A DNA stretch of 64,000 bases, from assembly GCA_014238425.1 (NCBI GenBank), contig JABABD010000009.1:62001-126000 (forward strand), written 5' to 3'. The notes under the pieces are model-generated. The model was not told where the DNA came from. It saw only the letters and a list, made by a program, of their open reading frames with translations, and ran no database searches. Positions 1 through 8,999 of the stretch are shown here, one piece after another. Positions within the stretch are counted from its first letter, which is position 1, and each line of letters opens with the position of its first letter. Position numbers and translations under genes: made by a program. Source of the stretch: Flavobacteriaceae bacterium (GTDB taxonomy: Bacteria; Bacteroidota; Bacteroidia; Flavobacteriales; Flavobacteriaceae).

Positions 1-1563
1 TCAGAACTAACGAATATTGGTCTTAACGAAACTATTACTATTGATTATGAAGATGCCTTAGCCGCATCAACAAGTACTGATACTGCAGAAAAATTAGTAG
101 AAACCGTAAATAATACCTCGCTTAACATTGCTTATCAGCACAAGGAAAACAAATTCAACGATTATTCAAAACAATTACTCTTACCACAGAAACAGTCAAC
201 TCAAGGTCCAAGTCTTGCTGTAGCAGATGTTAATGGTGATGGCCTAGACGATTTTTATGTTGGAGGAGCTGCAGGTCAAAGTGGTCAATTATTAATTCAA
301 AAAAGCAACGGCACTTTTATTAATAAAAATAGTCCGCCATTTGTTCAAGACAAAAATAGCGAAGATACTGGCGCTTTATTTTTTGATGCAGATGGCGATA
401 ATGATCTCGACCTTTACATTTGTAGCGGTGGTTACGAATTTTCTGAAAACAATTCTATCTTACAAGATCGTTTACTGATCAATAATGGCAACGGTGTTTT
501 TAGAAAAAGTAAGAACATTCCAAAAATGTACTCTAGTACTAAAGCTGTTAAACCAATTGATATAGATAGTGATGGCGATATGGATTTAATTATAGGAGGA
601 AGAGTAATACCTGGAAGATATCCATTAGCTCCAAGATCCTACATACTCGAAAACAATAATGGCAATTTTACAGATGTTACTGAAATTATTGCTCCTGAAC
701 TAAGTAACATTGGAATGATCAGTGATATTGAAATCACCAATTACGATAATGATGACGATGTTGATATTCTTTTAGTTGGGCCGTGGATGCCAATGACCAT
801 ATTAACAAATACTAATGGCACATTCAAAAAAGAAACAATTCCTGAATTTGATAAAACTGAAGGTTGGCAGTATTCAATTGCTTCAACAGATTTTGACAAT
901 GACGGTGATACTGATTATGTCATTGGAAATATTGGCATGAATAACAAGTTTCATCCAAGTATAGATAAACCACTCCATATATTTAGCGCTGATTTTGATG
1001 GTAATGGCAGTTATGACATAGCGCTGAGTAAAAAATACAATGGTCAATTGGTTCCTACTAGAGGCAAAGAATGTTCGTCAGATCAAACTCCTTTTTTAAA
1101 TGAAAAAATAGGCACTTACAAAGAGTTTGCGTCACTTAATATTGAAGGCATTTATGGTAATGATAAGATTTCAAATTCCAATCATTTGATATTATATAAT
1201 TTTCACAGTCGCTATGTAGAAAACCTCGGTAACGGTCACTTTAAAATAAAAGACTTACCTATAGAGGCCCAGAAAGGGCCAACATTAGATATAGAGGTTT
1301 TAGACGTCAATAAAGATGGCCATATGGATATCGTTGGCATTGGCAACATGTACGATGCTGAAGTAGAAACTGTACGTTATGATGCCTCGAAAGGCTATAT
1401 ATTGCTTGGAGATTCAAAAGGTAATTTCACACCTTCTAGAAATAATGGCTTTAGTATAGATAAAGACATGAGAGCAATTTCTAGAATACTAATTTCTGGT
1501 GTGCCTCATTTGGTAATTGCAAATAATAACGATCAATTAAGTTTTTTTAAATTGAAGTCATAA
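1..1563 (+). CDS. VCBS/FG-GAP repeat surface protein, 3' part
   Basis: The reading frame is open from the first base, so this is the C-terminal 520 residues of a larger protein whose start lies outside the window. It carries at least seven acidic calcium-loop-like repeats of the FG-GAP/VCBS type, for example DVNGDGLDD, DADGDNDLD, DIDSDGDMD, DFDNDGDTD, DFDGNGSYD and DVNKDGHMD. Such repeats build extracellular beta-propellers. In Bacteroidota, long proteins of this kind (UnbV/ASPIC-type) are exported and often sit near glycan-uptake genes, but the partner genes are not visible here. No C-terminal sorting tail is obvious. The family call is firm and the substrate is unknown. The gene converges on the AraC regulator with only 8 bases between them. 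Confidence 0.85.
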   Translation, partial: SELTNIGLNETITIDYEDALAASTSTDTAEKLVETVNNTSLNIAYQHKENKFNDYSKQLLLPQKQSTQGPSLAVADVNGDGLDDFYVGGAAGQSGQLLIQKSNGTFINKNSPPFVQDKNSEDTGALFFDADGDNDLDLYICSGGYEFSENNSILQDRLLINNGNGVFRKSKNIPKMYSSTKAVKPIDIDSDGDMDLIIGGRVIPGRYPLAPRSYILENNNGNFTDVTEIIAPELSNIGMISDIEITNYDNDDDVDILLVGPWMPMTILTNTNGTFKKETIPEFDKTEGWQYSIASTDFDNDGDTDYVIGNIGMNNKFHPSIDKPLHIFSADFDGNGSYDIALSKKYNGQLVPTRGKECSSDQTPFLNEKIGTYKEFASLNIEGIYGNDKISNSNHLILYNFHSRYVENLGNGHFKIKDLPIEAQKGPTLDIEVLDVNKDGHMDIVGIGNMYDAEVETVRYDASKGYILLGDSKGNFTPSRNNGFSIDKDMRAISRILISGVPHLVIANNNDQLSFFKLKS

Positions 1564-1571
1564 AAAAAGCG

Positions 1572-2666
1572 CTAATATTTACGGGTTTTTTCAAGGTATT
1601 CATTTGGAGTGATTCTCTCCTTGTTCTTAAAAACTCGATAAAAAGTGGCCTTTGACTTAAAACCAGCTTCTTGGGCAAGGCCATACAAGCTATAATTTCT
1701 ATTATCCGGGTTTTTCAATAGAACTTTGAACTCATCAATGCGAAGTCCATTAACAAAATCTATAAAACTCATATTGTATTCATTTTTGATGTACTCAGAA
1801 AGGACTTGACCACTGACTCCTATTTTTTTTGCAATGTCATTTAATCTTATATCTGGATTAGCAAACACCTTATTCTTCATGAAATGTGTTTCCATTCTTT
1901 GCTTTATTATCTCTCTTCCTTCTATTAGATCTTTATTGATAAAAGTATTTTCCTTAGTAAAAAAGGATTTGAATGTCTTAGATTCCGTTATAGTAAAAAG
2001 GAGAACCCAAACTTGCATTAACAATCCAACTGGCGAAAATAAATATCGTTGCATATTTAAATATATCTCCTTATCTATATGGTCGTCAAAACCTAATCTA
2101 ACGACAACACTATATATGGCAAGTATTAAAAGATAAACTAAGAATCCGTTATAAAACTTATAATACTTTCTGTACATTTTTCTTTTTAGATTTTGTTTCA
2201 TGTTACGAAACAAAATATTACCCCATACTAAATAAAATAAAAGCAACAACAGTCTTACAATTTCTATAACACCAATTATAGAATGATAATTTTCAAAAAA
2301 AAAGGATTTAGAAATATGCTTAACTCCAATATAAAATACAAATACAATTGTAGGGAGGGCTAAGTGAGATGCTATTATTTTTTTCTTATTAACGTCTCTT
2401 CTCAATAGGGCAAAGTACACATATAAAAGAGGTGAAAAATATATATTTTTATATCCCCCAAGTAGTATGGACCATACTATATTATCCTTAAATGATTCCC
2501 AATATAGGTTATATAAATTAAGTGATCCAAGTATAATACAAAACACACCTAAAAAAACAAATCTTGTTCGAACAACAAATAATTTGAAAAAACCTATGAT
2601 AATAAGCTGAGCAGAAATACATAATACAATGCCGTTATACAATAAATCAGGAAAGGCTGGATTCAT
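1572..2666 (-). CDS. AraC-family regulator with membrane-spanning N-terminus
   Basis: This 364-residue protein has a hydrophobic N-terminal half (about residues 10-230) with roughly seven membrane-spanning stretches. A C-terminal AraC-type double helix-turn-helix follows at about residues 255-362, with ..LNDIAKKIGVSGQVLSEYI and GFKSKATFYRVFKNKERITP. It is a common Bacteroidota design in which a membrane sensor domain is fused directly to a DNA-binding domain. The signal and targets are unknown. It is transcribed away from the alpha/beta hydrolase gene across a 360-base gap, so that gene is a possible target (inference). Confidence 0.88.
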   Translation of the reverse strand: MNPAFPDLLYNGIVLCISAQLIIIGFFKLFVVRTRFVFLGVFCIILGSLNLYNLYWESFKDNIVWSILLGGYKNIYFSPLLYVYFALLRRDVNKKKIIASHLALPTIVFVFYIGVKHISKSFFFENYHSIIGVIEIVRLLLLLFYLVWGNILFRNMKQNLKRKMYRKYYKFYNGFLVYLLILAIYSVVVRLGFDDHIDKEIYLNMQRYLFSPVGLLMQVWVLLFTITESKTFKSFFTKENTFINKDLIEGREIIKQRMETHFMKNKVFANPDIRLNDIAKKIGVSGQVLSEYIKNEYNMSFIDFVNGLRIDEFKVLLKNPDNRNYSLYGLAQEAGFKSKATFYRVFKNKERITPNEYLEKTRKY

Positions 2667-3026
2667 TTCGATAAATCAGTATTAGAGTTTCAAATGTATT
2701 ACATACTAGATTAGTTTCAAAAAACATATAGAAAATTTGCGCTTTTTATCAAATTTGACATATCAAGTTTCAATCGTCAATAAACTATATCTGTTCAAGG
2801 CTTATTTTCTATTATTGTTTTCAATACATTTAAAATCAGCATTTATAAACGATTGAAATAGAATACCTTTTTAAAAAATTCTCTTCAAAATTCAAGTGCG
2901 TATATCATGAACTAAAATAGTATCAATTCCTTTTTGAGACCTCTTTATATTGTGTTTTTTAGAAAATCGACAATTGCACTTATATATTTGAAGCATAGCT
3001 CACAAATTTAACTATATTTTTCACAC
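2667..3026. other. Intergenic region between divergent genes
   Basis: These 360 bases separate the divergent AraC regulator and the alpha/beta hydrolase gene, so the promoters of both should lie here. The stretch is AT-rich. A TATATTTG near 2983-2990 resembles the -7 element of Bacteroidota promoters, but no TTG element lies at the expected distance. I see no reading frame, RNA or repeat that I can support. Confidence 0.3.
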
Positions 3027-4052
3027 ATGACGTATCTATTTAAGTTATGCTTTTTATGTCTCATACTAATTGTAACGTTTTCAAATTGCAATAACAATCA
3101 AAAAAAAAAGATTGGAAATCTTACCGTTTCTGAACAAGATTCATTTGAATCTGTAGAAGACACATGGTATTTAACTACAAGTAAAAACAAAGAGAAAAAC
3201 GTTGAGCTCTTTGTAAGAGAAACTGGTGTTGGTGATACTATAGTCGTAATTCATGGCGGTTTTGGGGCAGAACATAGTTACTTGCTCAATCTTTTTAACA
3301 GGATGGAAAGAGATTTCCATATAGTATATTATGATCAAAGAGGTTCCTTACGATCGCCAGCTTCAGATACGCTGATTACCGCCATGTCTCATATAGAAGA
3401 CCTAGAAAAATTAAGAAAAGAGCTCAACATTAATAAACTTAATCTTTTTGGTCATTCCATGGGCACGTGGATAGCTAGTGCTTACCTGGATAAATATCCT
3501 AAAAACGTCAAGCAAATGACCTTACTCGGTCTTGTTTGGCCAAGGTTAAGAGAAAATATGACAGATGAAGAAAAAGCCCTTGATGACAAAGCTAGTGATG
3601 AATGGGCAACGTTCATGAATCGAGATGACATTCAACAACAAATTAAGTTAGAAGGCCTAGATAAGGATTCATTGAATTCTCGAGAAGCGACCTATAAATG
3701 GCGCATACGTTTTGCTGGTGTCAACATGTATGATGTTAGTAATTGGCGTCAGCTTAAAGGCGGGCAGGTTTTCTATAACCAAAAAGCAGGAACAGCTGCA
3801 GGAACTACAATGCCTGAAGAGTACGATTGGATAGAAACATATAAAAATAATCCACAAGTACCAATTACAGTAATAAACGGTACTCATGATTTTGTTGACT
3901 TTGGAGGTAGGTTACACAGCAAATGGCTACAATCCTTGTCTAATGTGTCTTACCATTTAATAGAAAAAGCAGGCCACAATACCTGGTTAGATCATCCAGA
4001 AAAAATTAAAAATTCAGTAAAGAATAGCTTTAAAGACAATTCAAAAAAATAA
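3027..4052 (+). CDS. Alpha/beta hydrolase lipoprotein (prolyl-aminopeptidase-like)
   Basis: This 341-residue protein starts with a signal peptide ending in a lipobox-like FSNC (Cys21), so it is probably lipid-anchored. The alpha/beta-hydrolase fold is shown by the oxyanion HGGFG (76-80), YYDQRGSLRS after strand 4, the nucleophile elbow GHSMG with Ser144, an acid in NGTHDFVD and the catalytic His in KAGHNTWLDHP near the C-terminus. The triad looks intact. The DQRG segment is typical of proline iminopeptidase-like and ester hydrolases. The substrate cannot be assigned. It is followed after 18 bases by a VOC-domain gene and may be co-transcribed with it. Confidence 0.85.
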   Translation: MTYLFKLCFLCLILIVTFSNCNNNQKKKIGNLTVSEQDSFESVEDTWYLTTSKNKEKNVELFVRETGVGDTIVVIHGGFGAEHSYLLNLFNRMERDFHIVYYDQRGSLRSPASDTLITAMSHIEDLEKLRKELNINKLNLFGHSMGTWIASAYLDKYPKNVKQMTLLGLVWPRLRENMTDEEKALDDKASDEWATFMNRDDIQQQIKLEGLDKDSLNSREATYKWRIRFAGVNMYDVSNWRQLKGGQVFYNQKAGTAAGTTMPEEYDWIETYKNNPQVPITVINGTHDFVDFGGRLHSKWLQSLSNVSYHLIEKAGHNTWLDHPEKIKNSVKNSFKDNSKK

Positions 4053-4070
4053 TAGGATTAAACATACAGT

Positions 4071-4532
4071 ATGCTCAATGTATCTACGTTTTGGAATCGG
4101 ATATCAAAACATATAATTATAGTATTTTTTATTTCATTTGATCTTGGTTTAAACGCACAGAATATAGAACAACCATTTAAAGTGGATCAAATCACCATTG
4201 CTGTTACCAATGTAAACCAAATGGTAACATTTTATGAAACTGTATTTAAATGCATCCTAAAAGAAGAAGAAATTAACGGTATAAAATTATATCTAGGAGA
4301 ATTGGCAGGAGTGAAAATTCTATTGTGTCCAAACAAATTAGCTAAAGTGAACGCTCAACAAAACAGACATCAGTTTCATTTTATTGTGACAGATCTTGGT
4401 GAAGTAATAAAAGATGTTATAGCAACCCGCGGCATAATTAAAGAAGAAATTATCTCAACAAATAAGCTCAAAACAGTAACAATTATAGATCCAGATAAAA
4501 ACACAATAGTCTTTACAGAAAAAAAAGAATGA
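4071..4532 (+). CDS. VOC (glyoxalase/bleomycin-resistance fold) protein with signal peptide
   Basis: This 153-residue protein has an N-terminal hydrophobic export-signal-like segment ending near LGLNAQN. A single vicinal-oxygen-chelate domain follows, opening with VDQITIAVTNVNQMVTFYE and closing with VTIIDPDKNTIVFTE. VOC proteins usually bind a divalent metal in a paired beta-alpha-beta-beta-beta fold. An exported version is less common than cytosolic ones. No catalytic assignment is possible from one short domain. It lies 18 bases after the hydrolase gene, so the two may form a small operon. Confidence 0.7.
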   Translation: MLNVSTFWNRISKHIIIVFFISFDLGLNAQNIEQPFKVDQITIAVTNVNQMVTFYETVFKCILKEEEINGIKLYLGELAGVKILLCPNKLAKVNAQQNRHQFHFIVTDLGEVIKDVIATRGIIKEEIISTNKLKTVTIIDPDKNTIVFTEKKE

Positions 4533-4576
4533 CGCTTAAGAATAAAATTAATATTTACCCTTAAAAACTACATATC

Positions 4577-5659
4577 ATGAAACAAAATTATTTTTTAAAA
4601 ACCACTTCTAAGCTTTTAATCTTAAGCTTGATTTTCATACAAGGCATTAATGCACAAACATATATTAATGAAATTTATATGCAAAGTAGCACAACTAATC
4701 AATACATTGAATTCCGTGGTACGCCATCATCAACTATTGCGAACGGTACTTATTTAGTATACTTAAGATCATTTGCTTCTGGGGCAGGAAGGCCAGCGCA
4801 CGTATTTGATTTAAGCGGCTACACTTTTGGCAGTAACGGCTATTTAGTATTATTACAAGCAGGAACACCTTATGTTCCAAATGCTAGTGCAACTACCATT
4901 ACGGCTACTGGTACAGCATGGGGCAATTTAGATTCTGGAACCGATGATAACATGAGCGACTCTTCTTATTCAGTACTATTAATTACTGCACCAAGTGCTC
5001 CAGTTTATAATACGGATTATGACTCAAACAACGATGGTAATTTAGAAGGTGTAGCAACAAATTGGACTATTCTGGATGCTATAGCCTATTCTAATCATAC
5101 ATATGAAATCGGAGATTTCAATTCTATTTATGGCGGCAAGGCTTATTTTATTAATTCAAGCGGACCTGGACCAACTAATTCATCTGGTGGAACTATAACA
5201 AATGTGCCTGTTGTCAATGCAAAATATTTAGCAAGAATTGGAGTTTCAACAGGAGAAACATCATCAGATTGGCTTGTAGGGACAACTACAGGTATTATAC
5301 CAAGTATGAGTATGCATACCACTAATGTATCACCATCTATTTACGGAAATGAAACTATAAATACCTTAGGTTCTGAAAATTTAGATTTAACTCTCGGTAT
5401 TGAAGATGTGCCACTTAGTAATCTTAAATTATATCCCAACCCAACTAGAGATGTTTTTAACATAGAATTTAATAGTCCAACAGCTTCTGAGGTTTCTATT
5501 TACAATATTAATGGACAACAGGTAATGAAAGAATATATAACAGATTTAAAAAAACAGGCTAACATTAATGTTTCCGCACTTACAAGAGGTATTTATTTTG
5601 TAAAAATAAAAGACATGAATACACGCAAAGAAAAAAGTTTAAAACTTGTAAAGTATTAG
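4577..5659 (+). CDS. T9SS-exported protein with lamin-tail-like N-terminal domain
   Basis: This 360-residue protein has a signal peptide (about residues 1-26, ending NAQ). The segment after it (TYINEIYMQSSTTNQYIEF) resembles the lamin-tail domain found in many secreted Bacteroidota proteins. The C-terminal 75 residues form a type A T9SS sorting domain: LKLYPNPTRDVFNIEF, then SIYNINGQQVM, then GIYFVKI and a basic end. It should therefore be carried across the outer membrane by the type IX system and attached or released. No enzymatic domain is recognisable. A hairpin suitable for termination follows at 5693-5735. Confidence 0.85.
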   Translation: MKQNYFLKTTSKLLILSLIFIQGINAQTYINEIYMQSSTTNQYIEFRGTPSSTIANGTYLVYLRSFASGAGRPAHVFDLSGYTFGSNGYLVLLQAGTPYVPNASATTITATGTAWGNLDSGTDDNMSDSSYSVLLITAPSAPVYNTDYDSNNDGNLEGVATNWTILDAIAYSNHTYEIGDFNSIYGGKAYFINSSGPGPTNSSGGTITNVPVVNAKYLARIGVSTGETSSDWLVGTTTGIIPSMSMHTTNVSPSIYGNETINTLGSENLDLTLGIEDVPLSNLKLYPNPTRDVFNIEFNSPTASEVSIYNINGQQVMKEYITDLKKQANINVSALTRGIYFVKIKDMNTRKEKSLKLVKY

Positions 5660-5692
5660 CGTATAGTAAAGTTTGGTTGGTAGCTAAAACAT

Positions 5693-5735
5693 CTAACCTA
5701 TATGAAAATTAAATTATGAATATAGGTTAGAGTTT
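5693..5735 (+). terminator. Putative rho-independent terminator after the T9SS gene
   Basis: A perfect 11-bp stem (CTAACCTATAT at 5693-5703 and ATATAGGTTAG at 5720-5730) with a 16-base loop is followed by AGTTTT. It lies 34 bases after the stop codon at 5659. The stem is AT-rich and the T-run short, so strength is uncertain. Confidence 0.5.
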
Positions 5736-5864
5736 TAAATAATGTTAGGTTTAAATAGAAATGCTCTATGATCAAAACCTTCAATAAAAAAATATTTCGT
5801 TTACTAAAAATAGTAATGGCACAATAAATTTCAAAAACATTAAAATGAAAAAATATCAAGACAT

Positions 5865-6293
5865 ATGACTCATTCGATACATCATGATCTGGAAATTAAC
5901 GAATCAATCGAAAAAGTTTACGAAGCCGTAACTGAACCACAACATCTCATAAATTGGTGGCCATATAAATGTTCGGGGATTCCAAAGGAAAACGAAGTAT
6001 ATAATTTCTTCTTTACATCAGAATATGATTGGTATGGGAAAGTTATAAAATCGGAAAAGAATAAATCTTTCCATATCAAAATGACAATATCTGACCCTGA
6101 TTGGAGTCCAACTTCTTTTGGGTTTGACCTAGAACAAAAAAATGACAAGGTTCAAGTTAAGTTTTGGCATATCGAATGGCCTGAATGTAATAGTGAATTT
6201 AGGCAATCTTCTTTTTGCTGGGCCATGTTGTTAAATGGATTAAAAAATTATGTGGAGAAGGGAAAAATAGTACCATTTGAAGAAAGAGAATAA
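5865..6293 (+). CDS. SRPBCC/AHSA1-like domain protein
   Basis: This 142-residue protein opens with IHHDLEINESIEKVYEAVTEPQHLINWW, the usual beginning of the START-like SRPBCC fold of the AHSA1 family (activator of Hsp90 homology 1-like). It is a small cytosolic hydrophobic-ligand-binding fold without a catalytic assignment. There is no signal peptide. The gene stands alone and is followed after a few bases by a long imperfect inverted repeat (6301-6369), the arrangement of a gene cassette. Its upstream region is 205 bases of AT-rich sequence. Confidence 0.8.
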   Translation: MTHSIHHDLEINESIEKVYEAVTEPQHLINWWPYKCSGIPKENEVYNFFFTSEYDWYGKVIKSEKNKSFHIKMTISDPDWSPTSFGFDLEQKNDKVQVKFWHIEWPECNSEFRQSSFCWAMLLNGLKNYVEKGKIVPFEERE

Positions 6294-6300
6294 ACTACTG

Positions 6301-6369
6301 CCAACAATGGCTATAAGCAATTGCTTGTTTATGCCTAGAAAACGAAGCTACTCATAGCCTAACTGTTGG
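6301..6369. repeat. attC-like imperfect inverted repeat after the SRPBCC gene
   Basis: The left arm CCAACAATGGCTATAAG (6301-6317) pairs imperfectly with the right arm CTCATAGCCTAACTGTTGG (6351-6369), leaving unpaired bases inside the stem. The 12-bp perfect palindrome AAGCAATTGCTT (6315-6326) overlaps the end of the left arm. An outer CCAAC/GTTGG pair with a broken inner stem is how integron attC recombination sites are built. However, the RYYYAAC/GTTRRRY consensus is only partly met and no integrase is in view. It may instead be a dispersed hairpin repeat or a terminator. Confidence 0.45.
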
Positions 6370-6390
6370 TATTAAATAAAAACAAATTAT

Positions 6391-8064
6391 ATGAGATTAA
6401 AATTATATTTACTATTAGCATTAGTATCTGGCAGCTTCCTCAACTGCTCGCCAAAAGAAGGTATTAGCGAATCTCAAAAGCTAGCAGGTGTCTGTAAGGT
6501 ATGGGGATTTTTAAAATATTATCACCCAAATGTGGGTTCCGGAGAAATCGACTGGGATAGTGTTCTAATTGAGATATTGCCAAGTATTATTGAAAGTAGT
6601 GAAGACAAATATCATACAAGCATATTAAAGCTAATTGAATCTGCAGGTGTTATTGATTCATGTAATAGTTGTATTACTAACAATAAAGACTCATTGATTT
6701 CTATGGTGAGTTTCTCTTGGTTTGATGACGAAATATTCAATAATGAGATTTCCAAAAAACTCAATCTTATTCTCAAAAATAAAAAGCCATATAGAAATTA
6801 CTATGTAGAACCTTCCAATCTTAAGGATGCCGATTTCTCTTCCGAAAACGCGTATAAAGATTTAGATAGTATTTCTTCAAATTATAGGTTACTCAGCCTC
6901 TTTAGGTATTGGAATGCTATGGAATACTTTTATCCTTACAAAAATATTTTAGATAATGATTGGGATAAAATCCTGAGTATATACATTCCTAAGTTTGTTG
7001 AAGATCAAAGCGAACATGAATACTATCTTAATATCAGGTCTTTGGCAAGTAATCTAAATGATGGGCATTCATGGGTTAGTAGTAAAAAAAATGACAAAAA
7101 ATATCGTACAACCAATTTTCGTATAAAAAAGATTGACAACCAATTTGTTGTAAGTTCTTTTGTTTCGGACTCATTGGCAAAACCAGGTAATCTTAAGATC
7201 GGTGACATAATTACACACATTAATGGTAAATATATTTTAGAAGCTTACAACGCTGAAATAAAATATACCACTACTCAATCTAATATTACAGAAATTGAAA
7301 AAGGAACTTTAGAAAATCTCTTTTCTGGTGAAAAAAGAAAATTCAACTTAACCGTAAATAGAGCTAATGAAATACTTTCTATTGAAGTTACGAGATATAC
7401 CTATTCTGAAGTATTCCATAAGAATAGGTCGTCAAATTCATCAAGTAAACTACTATGGAAAAAGATAAATGATAAGGTAAGCTATGTTGACATGGGAGAG
7501 CTCAGTACTGATGTAGAGGTCAGAGAAGTTGTTGACAATACTTTTAATGCTAAAATCCTGATTTTGGATTTTAGAAATTACCCTCCATTTATGCCTTACT
7601 TCACATTTTTAAGTCACTTTTTTGTTGATTACCCTACGCTTCAGATATTCACACTTCCTGATTTTGAAACTCCAGGTTATTTTAAGAAAGTTGGTTTTAA
7701 TAATGAACTTCACAAGGAATTATTGCTGCCAAACCAGTCGACCATTTACAATGGCAAAATAATCTTATTAGTAGATGGTAATACTAAAAGTAGATCTGAG
7801 TTTTTTGTTTCAATTTTGCAATCTTTTTCAAAGACAATCACTATTGGATCACAAACAGCTGGGTCTAATGGAAATGTAAGATCTCTAATTTTGCCAGGAG
7901 ATATTTCAACCCAATTCACTGGTATGGGCTCTTTTTATGGAGATGGAAGTCAAATGCAAAGAACGGGTATTAAGATAGACATTATTGTTTCACCTACTTT
8001 AAATGCTGTAAAAACTGGGAGGGATGAATATTTAGAAAAGGCGTTAGAATTTGGAGAAAACTAA
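6391..8064 (+). CDS. S41-family (C-terminal-processing/tricorn-type) peptidase lipoprotein
   Basis: This 557-residue protein has a lipoprotein signal (FLNCS, Cys19). Two copies of a helical motif follow, KVWGFLKYYHP near 33 and LFRYWNAMEYFYPYK near 170, as in Bacteroidota tricorn-like S41 peptidases. A substrate-contacting GHSW sits near 225, a PDZ-like segment around 235-330 and the protease core at about 360-550. The catalytic serine candidate is Ser467 in NTKSRSEFF, aligned with the SAxE motif of the family. The downstream GSQTAGSNGN is the conserved glycine-rich loop. It is probably a periplasm-facing peptidase. The substrate is unknown. Confidence 0.85.
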   Translation: MRLKLYLLLALVSGSFLNCSPKEGISESQKLAGVCKVWGFLKYYHPNVGSGEIDWDSVLIEILPSIIESSEDKYHTSILKLIESAGVIDSCNSCITNNKDSLISMVSFSWFDDEIFNNEISKKLNLILKNKKPYRNYYVEPSNLKDADFSSENAYKDLDSISSNYRLLSLFRYWNAMEYFYPYKNILDNDWDKILSIYIPKFVEDQSEHEYYLNIRSLASNLNDGHSWVSSKKNDKKYRTTNFRIKKIDNQFVVSSFVSDSLAKPGNLKIGDIITHINGKYILEAYNAEIKYTTTQSNITEIEKGTLENLFSGEKRKFNLTVNRANEILSIEVTRYTYSEVFHKNRSSNSSSKLLWKKINDKVSYVDMGELSTDVEVREVVDNTFNAKILILDFRNYPPFMPYFTFLSHFFVDYPTLQIFTLPDFETPGYFKKVGFNNELHKELLLPNQSTIYNGKIILLVDGNTKSRSEFFVSILQSFSKTITIGSQTAGSNGNVRSLILPGDISTQFTGMGSFYGDGSQMQRTGIKIDIIVSPTLNAVKTGRDEYLEKALEFGEN

Positions 8065-8073
8065 TTACCATTA

Positions 8074-8337
8074 ATGTCTAACACTATAAAAATGACAAAA
8101 AAACAGGCTTACATAATATTACTCTCTTTTGATATAGCATTAGTTAATGTTATAACTCCAACTGTTCTGAATTCAGAATATTTGAATAAAAAGGCGTCTT
8201 GGTTTTCTAGCAAAATAATTGCAAGCGATACTTTAATCAATTTAAGTAGTTCTAATGAAATGGTTTTATCAAAAAAATTCGATGGCCTATTATTTATTGA
8301 AAAAATATCAGTACATGATAAAATTAAAACAACATGA
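8074..8337 (+). CDS. Small hypothetical protein
   Basis: This 87-residue product is not recognised. One hydrophobic stretch at about residues 12-30 could be a membrane anchor or signal. The rest is polar. It starts 9 bases after the S41 peptidase stop and its TGA overlaps the ATG of the next gene (ATGA at 8334-8337). This suggests translational coupling and membership of an S41-87aa-HEXXH operon. No domain was seen, and it could be a relic of a longer gene. Confidence 0.5.
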   Translation: MSNTIKMTKKQAYIILLSFDIALVNVITPTVLNSEYLNKKASWFSSKIIASDTLINLSSSNEMVLSKKFDGLLFIEKISVHDKIKTT

Positions 8338-8912
8338 AATACTATTTACTACTATTGTTAGTTCCAATTCATACTATTTTAAATGCTCAGGATTTAAAAA
8401 TTAGTTTAAAACATGGCGATTCTGTAGAGCAAGAAGCAAAAATTCAACTAGAGCGAATAATTAAAACTTATAGAAACGAAATTAATACATGGTTTTTTAC
8501 AAAAAATATTCAAATTAATAAAAATACCATTCCATTTAGTCATCCAGTACTGACATTAAACTGCAGTTATTTAGATAATGATCTTAAACAACTATCTAAT
8601 TTTCTTCACGAACAATTTCATTGGCTCGAAGAAACTATGCCAGAGCAAAGAAAAAAGGCCATTAATGAATTCAAACAACTTTTTCCTAATGCTCCAGTAA
8701 AAGGAAAAGAAGGAGCTCAAAATGAGTATAGTACCTATTTACATCTCATCGTTTGCTTCCTTGAGTATCAAGCTATGGCAAAAGTTGTAGGTGAAGAATC
8801 CGCAAAGCAAATATTATCTGAGAAGAATTATTACAAATGGATATATGAAAAAGTGCTAAATGACAACCGAATAAGGGAAGTAATTATTAAAAATAACTTC
8901 CTAATCTTATAG
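8334..8912 (+). CDS. Secreted protein with HEXXH motif, possible zinc peptidase
   Basis: This 192-residue protein has a signal peptide ending at LNAQ. A metal-binding-type motif HEQFH lies at residues 92-96 (context SNFLHEQFHWLEE), preceded by a beta-like VLTLNCSY segment. HEXXH with flanking hydrophobics is the zinc site of gluzincin/metzincin peptidases. A downstream Glu or His third ligand could come from the ECQAM-like helix near 148 (CFLEYQAMAKV). I do not recognise the family, so peptidase activity is an inference. It overlaps the upstream gene by four bases. Confidence 0.7.
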   Translation: MKYYLLLLLVPIHTILNAQDLKISLKHGDSVEQEAKIQLERIIKTYRNEINTWFFTKNIQINKNTIPFSHPVLTLNCSYLDNDLKQLSNFLHEQFHWLEETMPEQRKKAINEFKQLFPNAPVKGKEGAQNEYSTYLHLIVCFLEYQAMAKVVGEESAKQILSEKNYYKWIYEKVLNDNRIREVIIKNNFLIL

Positions 8913-8999
8913 AATATAATTAATACCAATAAAGACATGTATAACCGATAAGCGAGTAAAATAAATACATGAATTTAGAAATGAAATACATTTATTAGA

